A DNA stretch of 64,000 bases from Rhipicephalus microplus. Its lineage: Eukaryota > Arthropoda > Arachnida > Ixodida > Ixodidae. The notes beneath the pieces are model-generated. The model saw nothing but the letters and a program-made list of their open reading frames with translations, was not told where the DNA came from and made no database searches. Both the position numbers and the translations under genes were made by a program. Each line of letters starts with the position of its first letter. The first letter of the stretch is position 1. The stretch covers positions 162,774,053-162,838,052 of the forward strand of contig NC_134700.1 in the NCBI RefSeq assembly GCF_043290135.1, given 5' to 3'. This document shows positions 11,513 through 24,090 of the stretch, piece by piece.

Positions 11513-12649
11513 TTCTTTCAAACGATGAGGCAAGCTTCCACTCATCGATGTCATTTTTCTTTCTCATTATCTCAATGATCTGTATTCGCTTTCCCTTTCG
11601 CATTGCTTACGACATGACTTCGAAGTGCATGCGTACTTTCCTGCGACTACCCATGGTGACTCCAAGCTTGAATCCCCTGCAGGGAGGTAGAGCGTCAGCA
11701 GTTACATCATAGCGGTAACGTCACGTTCTTCGATGCATACTGGACGCACATTCCGGAAGCAACCAATGACGTCGACCCGTGCTCCTGCGTTTTTTTCTGG
11801 CGCGGCATGAAAAGTAGCTTTTGCAGAAGTAAATCACGTGGTGCAGGGACGTCCTGGGGGAGAGTGAGTACGAGTGTGCTTGGTGGTTGCTGTTACTTTA
11901 CGTAACGCTAGCTGCTGCGCTCAGTGGCTGGCGGTGTGCAGTAGTGTGTTTACTCGGCGAAAAGGTTTTCGGATTCTGTTTACACAATACACCCTTCTTA
12001 TAGAATTTGATCCACTGTTAAAATTATTCGAGGATGATCACTGATAAACGTCAACTCGGGCAATGTGGTTGTCTTCTTGGCTGATGACATACCCACAGAC
12101 ACGGGAATTCTGACATCGATCGGATAGCAAGAGCTCTACGCTGACTGCAGCGACGAACTCAAGCGACTCCACTCGCCAAATTCCCCTCAACAATTACATG
12201 TCGTCACAGCTTCACAAGTGACAAATCACTTGATTAGCTGCAGACGCCTACAATGAGGCAATTTAGGTGGTGTCAGTGAAAAGCAGCCTCCGGAAAAACA
12301 TTGTGATGCAGCTCACGTCACTGTGGACGATGTTGTAACAAGGGCAGACGACGACAATCCCAACAAACGGTTAAGGGACGTAGACAAGTCTTATCCAATC
12401 AGTTCAGCCGTGGGTGTGACATAAGGGGGAGGCATGAATTTGAAAACTAGTTCGAATGAGCCACTGCGATCTGTAGTGGTTCACACGCTTAAACTCTTGT
12501 AATAAATTTCCACGTTGGCGTGGGGAGCCTTAATGGGTCTAGAAATTATCCTTAGGACCTTTATTACCAGTTCAAAGCGTGAACACAAAACCTGACATGT
12601 CAACCTATAGGATCTCTTCAATAACCATATATATTTCCTGCGTGCTGCT
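11513..12649. other. No gene recognised
   Basis: Moderately GC-balanced DNA without supported features; only short open frames are present. Confidence 0.45.
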
Positions 12650-12854
12650 TGACCTGCCTCTTTCCGATGGAGGCGGGAATGTTGTAGGCCCGGGTGCTCA
12701 GATTTTGGTGCACGTTAAAGAAACCCAGGTGGTCGAAATTTCCGGAGCCCTCCATTACTACGTCTCTCATAATTATATGGTGGTTTTGGGACGTTAAACC
12801 TCTCAGATCAATCAATCAATCAGTCAATCAATCAATCAATGACCTGCCTCTTTC
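12650..12854 (+). mobile_element. 5'-truncated Ruka SINE, 15-bp TSD
   Basis: The element (12,665-12,839) starts inside the body at cgatggaggcg, so the whole tRNA head is missing. It ends in a long (ATCA)n tail containing one variant unit. The perfect 15-bp duplication tgacctgcctctttc lies at 12,650-12,664 and 12,840-12,854. Confidence 0.92.
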
Positions 12855-15316
12855 GGATCAGAATCACACATATGCCAATGATCCTCTTTCGCTCCGCGAC
12901 CGCAATTCTGGTGGCACAAATTAATGTATCAGTGACAATTCAGGTGCACACGGGGGTCAAACACACTTTCTATCGCAATATAGTTAGAACAGAGTCAATT
13001 TTCTTGATTTGATTCCGCGAGATGCAAAATACAGCGGATAGTTGTGAGGCAATTCAATCGTTATGGCAGTTTCATAGTAATCCGAAGTGCCTGTGTTACA
13101 ATCATAGTATTCATGCGTATTATCAACCGAACGATTTTAACATAAACCAGTAATATTTTTCGTTTTTTCTCCCGATGCACGTTTTTTCAATATATAAATT
13201 TTTGTCACCATTGCAGCTTCTCCCTTTGTTCCATTCTTATTGAAGCCTTTGTTTTTTATTAAAAGCAGAAAGCCCGCTGATGTCATTTCCCTTCTGCTAT
13301 TCTTTTTTAGAGCCTTTCTCATGGCATTCCGACAGTGTAGCATGCAGGGAATGATTACTATGGCGGCTATGTTACTTGAATAAAAACAATGGACCCAGTT
13401 GCATTCATCCTAAAATCTTTATGAAGTACGAAGCAGAAACGCACTTCCCCTTCAGCTTCACTCGCGTTTATGGGTCAGCAAGCACTGTTGATCTGAGCCT
13501 GGAGCCTGCTATCGGGAAATGAAAACTTCCTTTGTGATGCCGGGGCACCCTCGCCGCATTTTCTTTTTCTTTCGCCCTCCCTAATTTTCTCCTTTTCCCG
13601 GCTATGCTATACTTTAGACGGCTACGCTATGCTTTACCTCGCCCTCCTTTCTTGCAACACAATTCTATTTTCTACCCTCTCACTCCTTGCCTTCTTCGTC
13701 TCCTTCACATATTACCACCTCACCCTCACTACACTTTCCCTCGCCTTGGTGTATTCTATTATGACTGTGCAATGTTTTTATTCTCCCCTCGTCTTTCCCC
13801 ACATCTTTATTCTGGCCTCATTTTCCCGACCCTTCCTGCAAGGACAGAATTCTGGTCTGCAGTATGTTATAAAATAAAATAAAATGAAATAAAATAAATA
13901 CAACGCGTGACTATGCTGGCTAGACTAAGCTTCACCTCTTCCCTTCATCATTTTTGTTCTCCTAACCAAAACACCCTTTTTCTTTGTCCTCAATTTCCTT
14001 TCCGGCCCCCTTGCGGTGCATATTATACATTCTAAACTCTTGAGGCATCATAGTTATACATCGCTACAACATATCTTGTTTATTATGTAATACCTATACA
14101 GGGACCTTTAGGGAAAGTGAATTATGATGAGGATGATGCTAGTGATGGTGATAGTTTTGCCTGCGTGATGCGATATATGCTATGCTGAAATTTACCCTCT
14201 CCCTTTCCCATATTAGTCCTCTTCACCTTCACATCTACCGCACGATGACTGCATAGGACACGACGACTGCACACGATGACAGCATAGGACAGCGAATGCC
14301 ACTAAAGTGGTCCGCCATGAAAAGTTCTGCTGAATACTACACTCTCTGTAACACTTCAAGGTGAAAGTCTGCTGCACACTTCATGGAACACGTTCTACTA
14401 TTGTACACAAGGATTAATGCCGGTCTTAGCAAGCCGTACTGTGAGAGCCTCACATTAAATTACCTTCACGTTCTTAGCGTAATCAAACGTTTCTTTCTTC
14501 ACAATGAAGTCGCAAGGAGTGATTGTTTTCTCCCCAAATGCCTGCCAGAAGGTCAAGCTAACGGGGGTTTCGGCCTCGCTTTATAAGCCTCCCACGTTTT
14601 TCTCAATGTTCACCTCGAGAGTAGAACCTCGAAGTCCAAGTATACGTTCTCGCTTGCTGTATACAGGAAAGCGCACGAAGCTGAGACGATAGATTGCCAG
14701 TCAAACAATCTATTTTTCTTTAACTTTGTTGATAATGAAGACACCACTTTTCTTCTTTTCACAGGCCTGGTGATCTGACGGCTTATTGTCTTGTTGCCTC
14801 CAAGCAGATTCATCATCATCATAGCATCATCTCTCATAGTGTTTGTTGTGCGAGAAAATGTTTTCTTTATAAGCACGAACAAAACAAGAGCTTTTATGTT
14901 TTTATTGCGCTTGAATAAAAAGAACAGCTGTTTGTCCTAAAAATGCTGAAAGATCCCCGACCGCTTCACTCGACGTGAGAGCGGCATCAAACAAATCCTT
15001 CTTTTGTTTGGTCTCCAGAGGCTGCTTCCTCGCTTCTCTTCGTATTTCAGTGCTCAAACCTAGCCGGCACGAGGCTGCCACTCCGACAAGTCGAGTGCTA
15101 GCCTTCTTAATGCCATTCTGCTGTTTCTGGCGGCTATCCCCGAGGGCATCAAAACAGGATATCCTGCTTTTTCACTCTTACGTCAAAGAAACAATTCTAC
15201 AGCTTTCCTTACAAGAAAACAGCAGCTTTATCTATAGCTTTCGACAGCTTTCCATCTACCGCCACAGAAATATGAATGCTTTTCAGGATGAGAACCAAGA
15301 AATCGCTTTTTCCGAA
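12855..15316. other. No gene recognised; pyrimidine-rich low-complexity patches
   Basis: The 13,560-13,880 and 14,180-14,240 stretches are strongly C/T-rich and include an (AAAATAAAAT)-like end near 13,870-13,900. Open frames there (13,604-13,882) are driven by composition. I see no domain in the remainder. Confidence 0.45.
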
Positions 15317-15404
<88 letters not shown>

Positions 15405-15546
15405 CATCTATCCATCTATCCATCTATCCATCTATCCATCTATCCATCTATCCATCTATCCATCTATCCATCTATCCATCTATCCATCTATCCATCTATC
15501 CATCTATCCATCTATCCATCTATCCATCTATCTATCTATCTATCTA

Positions 15547-15636
<90 letters not shown>
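15317..15636. repeat. Four-phase compound microsatellite
   Basis: About 320 bp of tetranucleotide-derived repeat in ordered blocks: (TATC)n at 15,317-15,399, an octamer (TCCATCTA)n at about 15,400-15,525, (TATC)n again to about 15,549, then (TGTC)n to 15,636. The two 160-230 codon plus-strand open frames across it (LSIYLSIY and CLSVCLSV) are repeat artefacts. Confidence 0.95.
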
Positions 15637-15765
15637 CCACAATCACATCTTTTCATAATAGATTCATCATATGCAAGTACCGCCATACAGCGGACATTCT
15701 AAGGAGAGGTAGCTACTACATACAGGAGATGCTTGACCCACGCCTTAAGCAGCTTCGCCCCTAAT
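15637..15765 (+). mobile_element. GTCY-element 3' part (copy G4)
   Basis: Directly after the (TGTC)n block comes the conserved core (cacatcttttcataata, then agtaccgccatacagcggac) and the terminal agcttcgcccctaa. The same core follows the microsatellite at 58,735-58,790 and 63,285-63,345. The same end is found at 59,470-59,487. The microsatellite is therefore internal to a repeated element and not free-standing. Confidence 0.65.
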
Positions 15766-17376
15766 AAACAGGCCCATTACCTAATGCGTGTTTAGGCTGA
15801 GGCTTTAAAATAATATAGCATGACAGACATGGTAGGAGGCGCTGGAGGATTCTAGAAAGACTATGACTATTTGTGTCTGGTCACTAATTTATTTAGTGAA
15901 ATCCTGCAGGATATAAACAAGATGTGTAACGGTGGACAGATCAGCCCTGAAGCAGTGTTGATAGGGGTGGCGAGTCCTATTTGTCTCAATGAATCCAGTA
16001 ACAGACTTCCATATGATACGCTAGAAATTTTCGCAAGTACATATGAGAAATATAGGCCTGTAATTAGACTGGAAAGAAGCATCACCAGATTCGTAAACTG
16101 GCGTTATTTATGCGATTTTTCATTCAGCTGGCAATGTATGGGGCAGTATCCACGGCCGTTTTCAATGACTAGGAGACGAAAGAGGCTTCTCCACTTCCCT
16201 TGCGCACATGCCTGGGCAAGGTGGATAGAGAAATGAGTATACGCTTAAAAATTGTATGAATCCCGTCATGAGCTCTTCTTCGTATCAAGAGAGCTAGGGC
16301 CTCCTAGAGCTGCGGTACTGAACAACAATTCCAAAGATGTTTGCTTAAGAAAAGAGAAAATACTCGCATGAAGCCGAGCGTATACGGGAGATGTGGTACG
16401 ACTGGTGAGCCTCGCGCATTTCAGATAAGAGAAATTCTTGTTGAGGAGTTTTGCAGATGTCATTCGTTTTCGAAACCTGGGAAACGAATTACGAAGAAAA
16501 AAATAGTGTATTTGCTCTGAAAGTGCTGCGCGAAGTAAGAGGTGCGCAAGATGGCCGTGGGCAAGTGGTCTGGAATAGAGCGCTGAAGTTCCTAACTTGT
16601 GCTTCCAGGAATTGCATAGCTATCCAGCGTGGGATGCGCAAGTAGCACTGCGTCTCCCCGAATGGGTTTGCTCTTGATAAAAGGCGAAAGCAAACGTATT
16701 TCGCTTTCGCGAGTTATTCTAGCCCTTAAACAGGGTGCTATTGCCTTCAACGGACTGGGATACTGAAAAGAGAGTTTCCTGCCATCTCTGTTGCAGTTTC
16801 GGGTCATGTTTATATAAGTGAGAAACGCGTAATAACCAATACTAAGATCACATTTTCACTCTGAGCAATCACACACTCAAATTTTCAAAAAATAAGAAAA
16901 TAAAAGGAACCGTTGGAAACTCACTGTTAGTTTTGTGTTGAATGGTTTGTGCTTTAAGAAACAGTTCGAAATAAGATCTCGTCGTCTTAATAGGGGGGTC
17001 GGCATGCTTACTTCTGAAAACATGTTTTGCCAACTTTGGCCCTAGACATTCTAGGAAGCTATTACAACTAATCCTGCTTCGTCTATGTCATGATCTAGTG
17101 AGTTCGTTCGAGTGTACGTGAAATGTCAAGCAGAAACTCTTAGTAATAGAGAAATGTAGAGGTCAGTTTATTCGTATATATAGCGTCATATTTTCCTAAT
17201 TATCCCGATTTTCTTCCGCAGAGAGCTCGATCACACATTGTTGTTTATTTTCAGAGGCGAAGCTTCCTATATCGTGGTTCGTTCCCCCTTCCGTATGCAT
17301 GTGTGTAGCCACCCTTAGTTTGAATTGTTCAATATATGGCGTTGGGAATATCACGACTTGATAGCGTTAGTGGTTT
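15766..17376. other. No gene recognised
   Basis: Open frames such as 15,871-16,236 (plus, 121 codons) show no domain I know and have no second copy in the window. No SINE or LINE hallmark is seen. Confidence 0.45.
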
Positions 17377-17663
17377 TCACATCATATCCACGGAGTGAAT
17401 GACGATGAGTGAGTCGAAGCGTTCGTTCGTCTGTCCGTTCGTGCTTCCGTCCGTCTAACTGTCCGTCCCTCCCGGCGTCCGTGCATCCGTACTTCTGTGC
17501 GTCCTTCCGTCTGACCTCTATCCTTACTTCTGTCCGTCCCTGTTTCCGTCTGTTCATCCGTCTGGACGCACGGACGCACGGACACTTAGACTAATGGGTC
17601 GATGGAGGGATGGATGGACGCTTCACCCCACTCAGTATTTTTAACTCCGTGGATATGCTGTGA
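17377..17663. mobile_element. GTCY element with inverted ends (copy G1)
   Basis: The left arm starts tcacatcatatccacggagt (17,377-17,396). The right arm ends with its near-perfect reverse complement (17,644-17,663, one mismatch). Similarity continues inward through the tgagtg...gaagcg block for roughly 50 bp on each side. Between the arms lies about 180 bp of imperfect GTCC/GTCT repeats. Open frames across it (Arg/Thr-rich or Ser/Val/Cys-rich) are compositional. Confidence 0.7.
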
Positions 17664-18994
17664 TTTTTTGTGGCATCCACTCGAAGCACCAGCATACAAA
17701 TTGAAGTAAAATAAAATGTAGCATTCATGCTTGCATTTTTTGGAGCTCTGTGTGTAAGGTGAAACTCATGCACAGCGAAAAATTATAGCTATAGAGAGAG
17801 AAGGGGGCTGAATGCAAGCATGTTACGAACAGAGTGTCTAAACTATATGTGCTTGGTGAAACAAGGAATTAGCCATAAACGGCTGCTTTGACAATCAACA
17901 TGGCTAAAAAAGAAACGCTTCTTTTCTTAGTTTCATTGCGCACGTTTATCCATCCGGACAGTGGTGCGTCACATCGTAATTTTTGTCAACATGGCCTCAA
18001 GTGCGAGGCCCATGGAATGGCTTTATGCTTTCCCATAGAAGGGTACAAATTACTTTTAATATTAACCACTGTTTCTACAAATGAGAAAAATTTCCCGAAG
18101 CAAATGGCACGTACAAATTGTCTAAACGTTGCCGTTCGATCACTGTCATTGATTAAATCTCGAGTGTCCTGAAGGGGTTTCTTTTGATCAGGGTTGCACG
18201 ATCTGGTGAATCATCCCAAAGTGATTTGCGTTAAGCTATGCTATTTGCGAACAAATATACATGTTGAACCGGCAACCAAGTGGCGTTTTGTGCAAATAAT
18301 GGTTGTGGCTCAGAAGGATGACGTTGAAAAAGCAACACTTGTAGTAGTACGAAACACAACAAAAATACGGTGCAGTCAGACACAGCTCACTCGTCCCACG
18401 ATTGCGCAAAACTTCGACTGCCGTCCGCGTTCGTGGAAATCGTTTTATTATTTCGCCGTGCCGTCGATGTATGTTATTTAGTGGAGTCCCTGTCGTACAC
18501 GAGTGAACTCCAGCCCTGAAAACTAATTTTGCGTTCACGCCTGTGGAGGGAGCTGGGCACTTTCGACGCCGCATTCTCGTTTTCCGTTCACAGTGGAAGC
18601 GACATGGAGGCAGACAGTCACCCGGCACGACCACGTCTCCCTCATTTTACGTAATGGAGATTAATAAGTGAGCCTGACTTTCTCCTCGTAAAAGCGCTTC
18701 GTGTGTTTCCGACGTCGCCCCGTGCGGGCTTGCCAACACTCCCCCTCGTGGGTTCTCGCGAAGCTGAGAGTAGGTTCCAGTGAGGCGGATGGAAAACGGC
18801 TCGCTGGACGATTTTTTGAAAAATGCGACTGTCTGCATCCCGTTTCGTGTGAAGGGATGGAAATTGAAAGGGCGGGGACACGGTGGCAGCGAGGCACCAG
18901 CCACTCACTGACGAACAACTAACGCGCACTGCAATTGCACTGAAGCGGATGCCAGTGTATGTACTAGATCGGGGACGCGTTTGCAGGAAGCATT
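17664..18994. other. No gene recognised; one short dispersed repeat
   Basis: 17,995-18,065 (aagtgcgaggcccatgg, then ttatgctttcccatagaa) is matched in reverse at 29,085-29,150, so it is a dispersed repeat. From 18,480 on, the sequence is unusually GC-rich for this window, with overlapping open frames on both strands that show no recognisable domain. Confidence 0.4.
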
Positions 18995-19021
18995 TACGGC
19001 ACAGTCCCTAGTGCGTGTACA

Positions 19022-19312
19022 TTGGCTCGCCGAGCGAAATGTGCAGCACTGAGAAATCGTTGCTGGGAAAGTTTTCGTGGAGTTTCCCGTCACAGTGAGG
19101 GAGAGGGTGCTCACACTCCGGAAGGATGTTCAGCTTTTCGCGCTGCGCCAAACGTTCCACCTTTGACGAAGTTCGTTGCTTCTGTAATTGGAGGGGCTCC
19201 GTTCTTGATTGATATAGCGGCGTCGACCAGTTTGTTACCGGCAGATGCTGAGCGCTGCAATGTTTGCCAGTGGGTGAAATTTTTGCGCTGTCAGTCGATT
19301 GTACACGAATGA
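19022..19312 (+). pseudogene. Possible retropepsin-like fragment
   Basis: A 96-codon open frame containing GGAPFLIDIAASTSLLPAD. Retroelement aspartic proteases usually read FLIDTGAS-x-S-LLP around the catalytic Asp-Thr-Gly. Here the Asp and the flanking hydrophobic pattern are kept, but Thr-Gly is Ile-Ala. No gag or RT motif lies nearby, so this is either a decayed LTR-element relic or chance. I consider both plausible. Confidence 0.25.
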
Positions 19313-21623
19313 AATACTTCGAACAATGTTATGCTCGCTAGGAAGTACGTTTAGGATTCAGTGAGTTTCTGAAGACTCCTTCATGTGAAGCCTAAAGTCA
19401 ATCTATTTTTTTTTCTTTTTTTGGTGTTAGCCATCAGAGTTTTTTGATGACACCTATACACAATCTAAAGTGCCAAAAAAACTTCGCTAGAAAATCTCGA
19501 TATTCTTGTCAGAACTTGTACCGCTTGGAGCAGTAGAATGGATAATGTATTTGTAAAAAAAAGGCCCCTATTTTCTCCGATTTTCTGGTTGTGTACACAG
19601 GTTCTTGTTAATCTCATCTCTTACCATACTGCATTTAATTTTCACTTTCTTAAGATCCTTTGTCACAGAGGCGTAACTCGTTTCTTGATAGAAAGAAAGC
19701 ATTTTGCGTGCAGTGCAATAGATTACACCCGCGTGATCATCTGCATGCGGAAAAGCCGACAACGCGACATGTTTCGTGATCAATGATATCGCATAGATTG
19801 CGCGACGTGCCTGGAGGTATCGTTAACTGTGGCGTAAGCTTTCTTGAGTGTGACAAAAAAAGAGAACTTGAAGGAGTTTGATATAAAAAAAAAGTGGTCT
19901 GTTTCATTAACGTGCCGATTTAAAGCCTCGGAAAGACCAATTCAAACCCACAACGCCACGAATATATGCACGCAATCTCACAGGATCTATTTTTAGCAAG
20001 CGGAAATCACCTAAGTACGCGTTTTTCAAATGGCCTACTTCAAATAGTCTGTGTAGTCGTGCTGAGCCTGTCGTAATCGAAGTGATCGATTTCCCGGCAA
20101 ACGAATGAGGGTCACTGGCATGTTCACGAGTGAAACGGAAAGAGAAATGTGAGAAATGTACTTGAAGGTTATACATTTTGTTGATGAATTTAATCTAGTA
20201 ACGGGACCCACCAGTTGCGGAGCACGCGAGGCCTTTGTTGTTTCAGCGTCTGAGCGCTTTCGGAAAGACAAGGAAAGATGAATTATGAGTTGTCGCGAAC
20301 AGACAAGTACGCAGAAAAGAACTGAGACGGACTCAGTGCTACTATTTATGAATGCAAAGCAACTAGCCAGCCAACGTGATTTATCAAAAAGCACGAGTTA
20401 CAAGCGCATTGCGAAAAGCTATCTTAATCCGCGCAAAATAAATGTTTTCGACAATTTTAACAACTGGTGTGTTCGTGAGCTCATCGAAGCAGCTATACTT
20501 CACTAACGTAGTGAGCTTGATTACAATATAATTTAAAACGTGTATGCAAAGAGTGACAAGACAATCATAGGCAACTGAAAGGGCTCGTTATTGCAGATTT
20601 CTCGGGAATAGGAATACTGATGAAATTAACCCGGTGTCGAACGATCGAAAGTATCCAGAACACAACGAGGAAGTGTATATTGTATGAATGAACTTTCATT
20701 TTCTTTAGAAATACGTAAATTGAGCAATTGTTTTGCATAAGAGCCATGCAAAAGTAATCCCTAACATTGTTCACATTGTGAACGCGGCTCAATATCCTGA
20801 TGTTTTAGTTCGAAATGTACTCAAAAGTCACGCCTTATTACGCACCAACAATGTGATGGTGCATGGCTGCCTCGCCTTTCTGAATGTGTGTGGCCGTTAC
20901 GGCTTGCCGCGATTGTCGTTTCCGTTGTTCTTTTGTCACTTATTTTTGGGGCTTCGCACTCGGCGCTTCAAGGATTTTCCGAAATAACTGGTTTGCAGCC
21001 GAAAATGGCCATATTGCCCTGTGTTTACTGCTATCGAACAATATACATATTGGCAGGATCTTGAGAGCAAGTACGAATTATCCATTTTTCTGACGTAAGT
21101 GTCGAATTACTGAGCTTTGATTGTATATGAGAACAAATCAATATTCCCCGATCATAGCACGAGTTTTTTAGGAACAATACATGCTAATGATATGTTTTAT
21201 TTTTTGTATGAGAAATTAATTGAACAAATCGCGAACCATGATGAGAGGGCAATGACAATCACATCAGTGACAACAATGACAAAGAAACCAAAGACAATAA
21301 CAACAGCAGATAAGGTGTCTTGAAAACTTCGCATTCGAGCACGTGGCAAAAAATTAAAGCGAGCTCCATGCCTGTTCCGTCTGAGTAAACAGCCGAGCTG
21401 GCAGGCAAGCACCACTACCTAGCGAACGCACATTCAGTTCTATCGTCCTCTTTTTTTATCATCTTCTATTTTAAGATGTGTCTTTCATGTTTTTTTTTTC
21501 ATCCATGTCGTCCCCTCTCCTCCTCACATGACCCCTCCTCTTCCTCAGATCTTCTTTTGACCACTTGCTGCTACACTGTACATGACTATGATATGGTGTA
21601 CCCTTTTTCTTCGTCTTTTTTCT
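19313..21623. other. No gene recognised
   Basis: AT-rich DNA with short open frames only. A pyrimidine-rich patch (21,440-21,640) immediately precedes the Ruka insertion at 21,638. Confidence 0.45.
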
Positions 21624-21895
21624 CCTTCTCACCGTTGATTGATTGATTGATATGTGGGGTTTAACGTCCCAAAAACACTATATGATTACGAGAGACGCCG
21701 TAGTGATGGGCTCCGGAAATTTAGACCACCTGGGGTTCTTTAACGTGCACCCAAATCTGAGCACACGGGCCTACAACATTTCCGCCTCCATCGGAAATGC
21801 AGCCGCCGCAGCCGGGATTCGAACCCGCGCCCTGCGGGTCAGCAGCCGAGTACCTTAGCCACTAGACCACCGCGGCGGGGCCCTTCTCACCGTTG
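21624..21895 (-). mobile_element. Ruka SINE, full length, 14-bp TSD
   Basis: Element 21,638-21,881 in minus orientation, with an intact tRNA-like head (right), body and GATT tail (left). The perfect duplication ccttctcaccgttg lies at 21,624-21,637 and 21,882-21,895. The 71-codon open frame inside it recurs in other Ruka copies and only reflects SINE sequence. Confidence 0.93.
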
Positions 21896-22945
21896 CATCG
21901 GTCTCCTCACCACCACTTTCATTTCCCACCCCTTGATATATTCTAGCACGCATGAATAGCTATGCTATGAGCTCACTTGGGGCATAACTACTGCCTGTGT
22001 GGCGCAAAAATTATAATATATTGAATGTGAAGAGTATACAGCTGAAACTTGGTGGTACATAACACGAGTGGAACAGCGCACACGCAGATAGTGATGGAGT
22101 GTAAGCAACACCACACAAGCACTTGTGTGAGGCTACTTACTCTCTTCTCGTCGAAGTGTGCGTTTGACCACCCACGTATGTTATCCAATGTCAAGCCATG
22201 CTTTACCATCCGTTCTCTTTTCTTTTCCCTTAATCCTCGCATCGCTCCTCGGTACCGTCACTTTCATTTCCCACGCCTTGCTCTTCGCTACTGTGGAATT
22301 ATTTGCTATATGCTATTAGCTGCTTGACCCATACCCTCCAAGTTTTCTGTCTATGGCTACGGTCTTTATGCGAGCATAAGCCGCACTGCTGGTAAGAGTA
22401 AATTCCAGCTGCCGCACGGCAATATAATTCAAGTATGAGGGGAAAATATTTGCAGTAGCGCCATCTGCTACTTTCCATGCACTCTTCGTGAGTTTTCTGT
22501 AGAAGAAGCTGAAGATTTTTCAGCATGACCAAATCGTTCTTCGGGAATACTCATTCCCAATTTCGAGAATAAACCTATTACAACCATGAAATAACAGACG
22601 TATGAAAAGTAAACTGTACTAAAAGAATCAGTTTGCAGGTGATAAGGCGTGTAAAACATGTCTAAGGGTGCGAAAGCCTCTGTCTAGATTTAGTGGCTTT
22701 TTGCTTTCTCCTCACAGCATTATTCTTGTGCCTCTTGAAACGTCGCCTTTATAGTTGAAATCAAATTGAATTGAAATTGAGAAGACTTTGTTACATGGTT
22801 TCTTAAAAATTTCCGCGGAAAGATATATAGATGTATCAGCGAACTGAAAACTTTCTCAAGTGCCACTTTTTTAGCTATAACGACCCTGTCACAAGTCTCG
22901 TCTAACCCTTTTGAAATGCCTTCCTCTTCCGAAGGATATTCGAGC
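21896..22945. other. No gene recognised
   Basis: Pyrimidine-rich and AT-rich DNA; no supported coding or RNA feature. Confidence 0.45.
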
Positions 22946-24090
22946 TACCATTACTTATGCGACAGGTAATATTTCATGCCTTAAGGAAAAGACAAATGAT
23001 TGCAGTTCAGTATATGAAGAACGGGATAACTGTATGAATGAATGAAACCATGTTTATTCCACTTTGTTCGCGCCGAGGGCGCTGCGGTGGACAGTCAGGG
23101 CACTATAGCAGGGGGGGGGGGGGGTAGAGCTGCCTCCGTTTTATTACCGGACGTCATGGAGGCAGCTAAGTGGGGGCCGCTTGAATGGCTTGAATCTTGT
23201 GGCTGTCGCGGAGCCGGTCGCCAACCGGTGGCGCGGCCGGGTCCTGGAGGAACATGATGAGTGCTCGCCAGAACTCGATGGCGCGATCAGGGGGCGAAGG
23301 CTCCGGGCAGGCCCATGTCCGGAGAGAAGAAGGCCAGGGTCCCCGTTTTATGGTGGCCAGGGCACGGAGCCTAGGCGGGTTGTACACAGGGCACTCCCAG
23401 CACAGGTGGTTGAGATCAGCCCGGCAGTTGCACGTGGAGCAGAGACCTGTCACGGGTGGTGGCGTGTCACCCCTGTGGAAACGGTTCAGCAAGAAAGGAG
23501 TAAGGAGTGTTCCTGCCTGAATTCTCCGAAGCAGGACAGACTCTCTCCGTGTGAATATCTTCGAAGGAAGCAATGGTATCGAGAGTGGATTACCCACTGC
23601 TGTGAGGTAGGCGGCGCGACGTTGTTTGGTAATGTGCTTATCTGCTATCGGATCTGCTAGCTCGGGTGGGGTAGCCAGAAAAGTGGAAGGAGTATCGGAA
23701 GCTCTGGCTAGCGCGGTGAGGAGATGAGCGCGCGCTAATCTGTGAGCCTTCTCGTTTCCGGGGATACCGCAATGCCCGGGGACCCAGTGGATGGTAACGT
23801 CATGACCACATTCGCGGAGCAGGCGCGTCTGGTGTCGGATCTTCTGGAGTACAGGATCTGTGTAAAGAACATTAGCGCATGCCCGATGGGCAGCCTGGGA
23901 ATCAGTGTACACACGATGGTGAACAGGGTCAGTTTGAGGTGACATTTCGAGGGCCCACTCCAAATAATCTGAGATGCCCACTAGCTTATGCCCACTAGCT
24001 TACCCTTACTTATGCGACAGGTAATATTTCATGCCTTAAGGAAAAGACGAATGATCACAGTTCAGTCTATGAAGAACGGGATAACTGTAT
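22946..24090 (-). mobile_element. 5'-truncated LINE-D flanked by a 90-bp direct repeat
   Basis: The insert (23,036-24,000) is a minus-strand LINE 3' end, terminating at the left in an aataaacatgg box and an (ATTC)n tail (23,036-23,060). It is bracketed by a 90-bp direct repeat at 22,946-23,035 and 24,001-24,090, with five mismatches. The repeat fits a target-site duplication, though far longer than the 13-15 bp seen at the SINEs here. A 14-bp sequence (atgcccactagctt) is doubled at the 5' junction (23,974-24,001). Confidence 0.75.
23166..23999 (-). pseudogene. LINE-D ORF2 C-terminus: RNase H and zinc knuckle
   Basis: An uninterrupted frame running from the 5' junction to a stop. It begins inside RNase H: YTDSQAAHRACAN (third acidic motif), then IHWVPGHCGIPGNEKAHRLA. 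In that motif the His and the GNE are kept, but the final acidic residue is replaced by His. A C-terminal CxxC-x7-H-x4-C knuckle follows (CSTCNCRADLNHLCWEC), then a tail of about 80 residues. It lacks the endonuclease and RT, so it is a 5'-truncated, non-autonomous copy. Its complete frame argues that the insertion is not very old. The family differs clearly from LINE-A and LINE-B in sequence. Confidence 0.8.

Noticed and set aside
15400..15525. CRISPR-like regular array
   Set aside because: Repeat units are 4-8 bp with no spacers, so this is a compound microsatellite in a eukaryotic genome.
15276..15764. Open frames of 160-230 codons rich in Ser-Ile-Tyr-Leu and Cys-Leu-Ser-Val
   Set aside because: They are translations of tetranucleotide microsatellites, which stay open in several frames at once.
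18236..18929. Cluster of overlapping frames in the GC-rich tract near 18.2-19.0 kb as a host gene
   Set aside because: Frames occur on both strands with no domain, no splice or duplicate evidence; GC content alone explains the openness.
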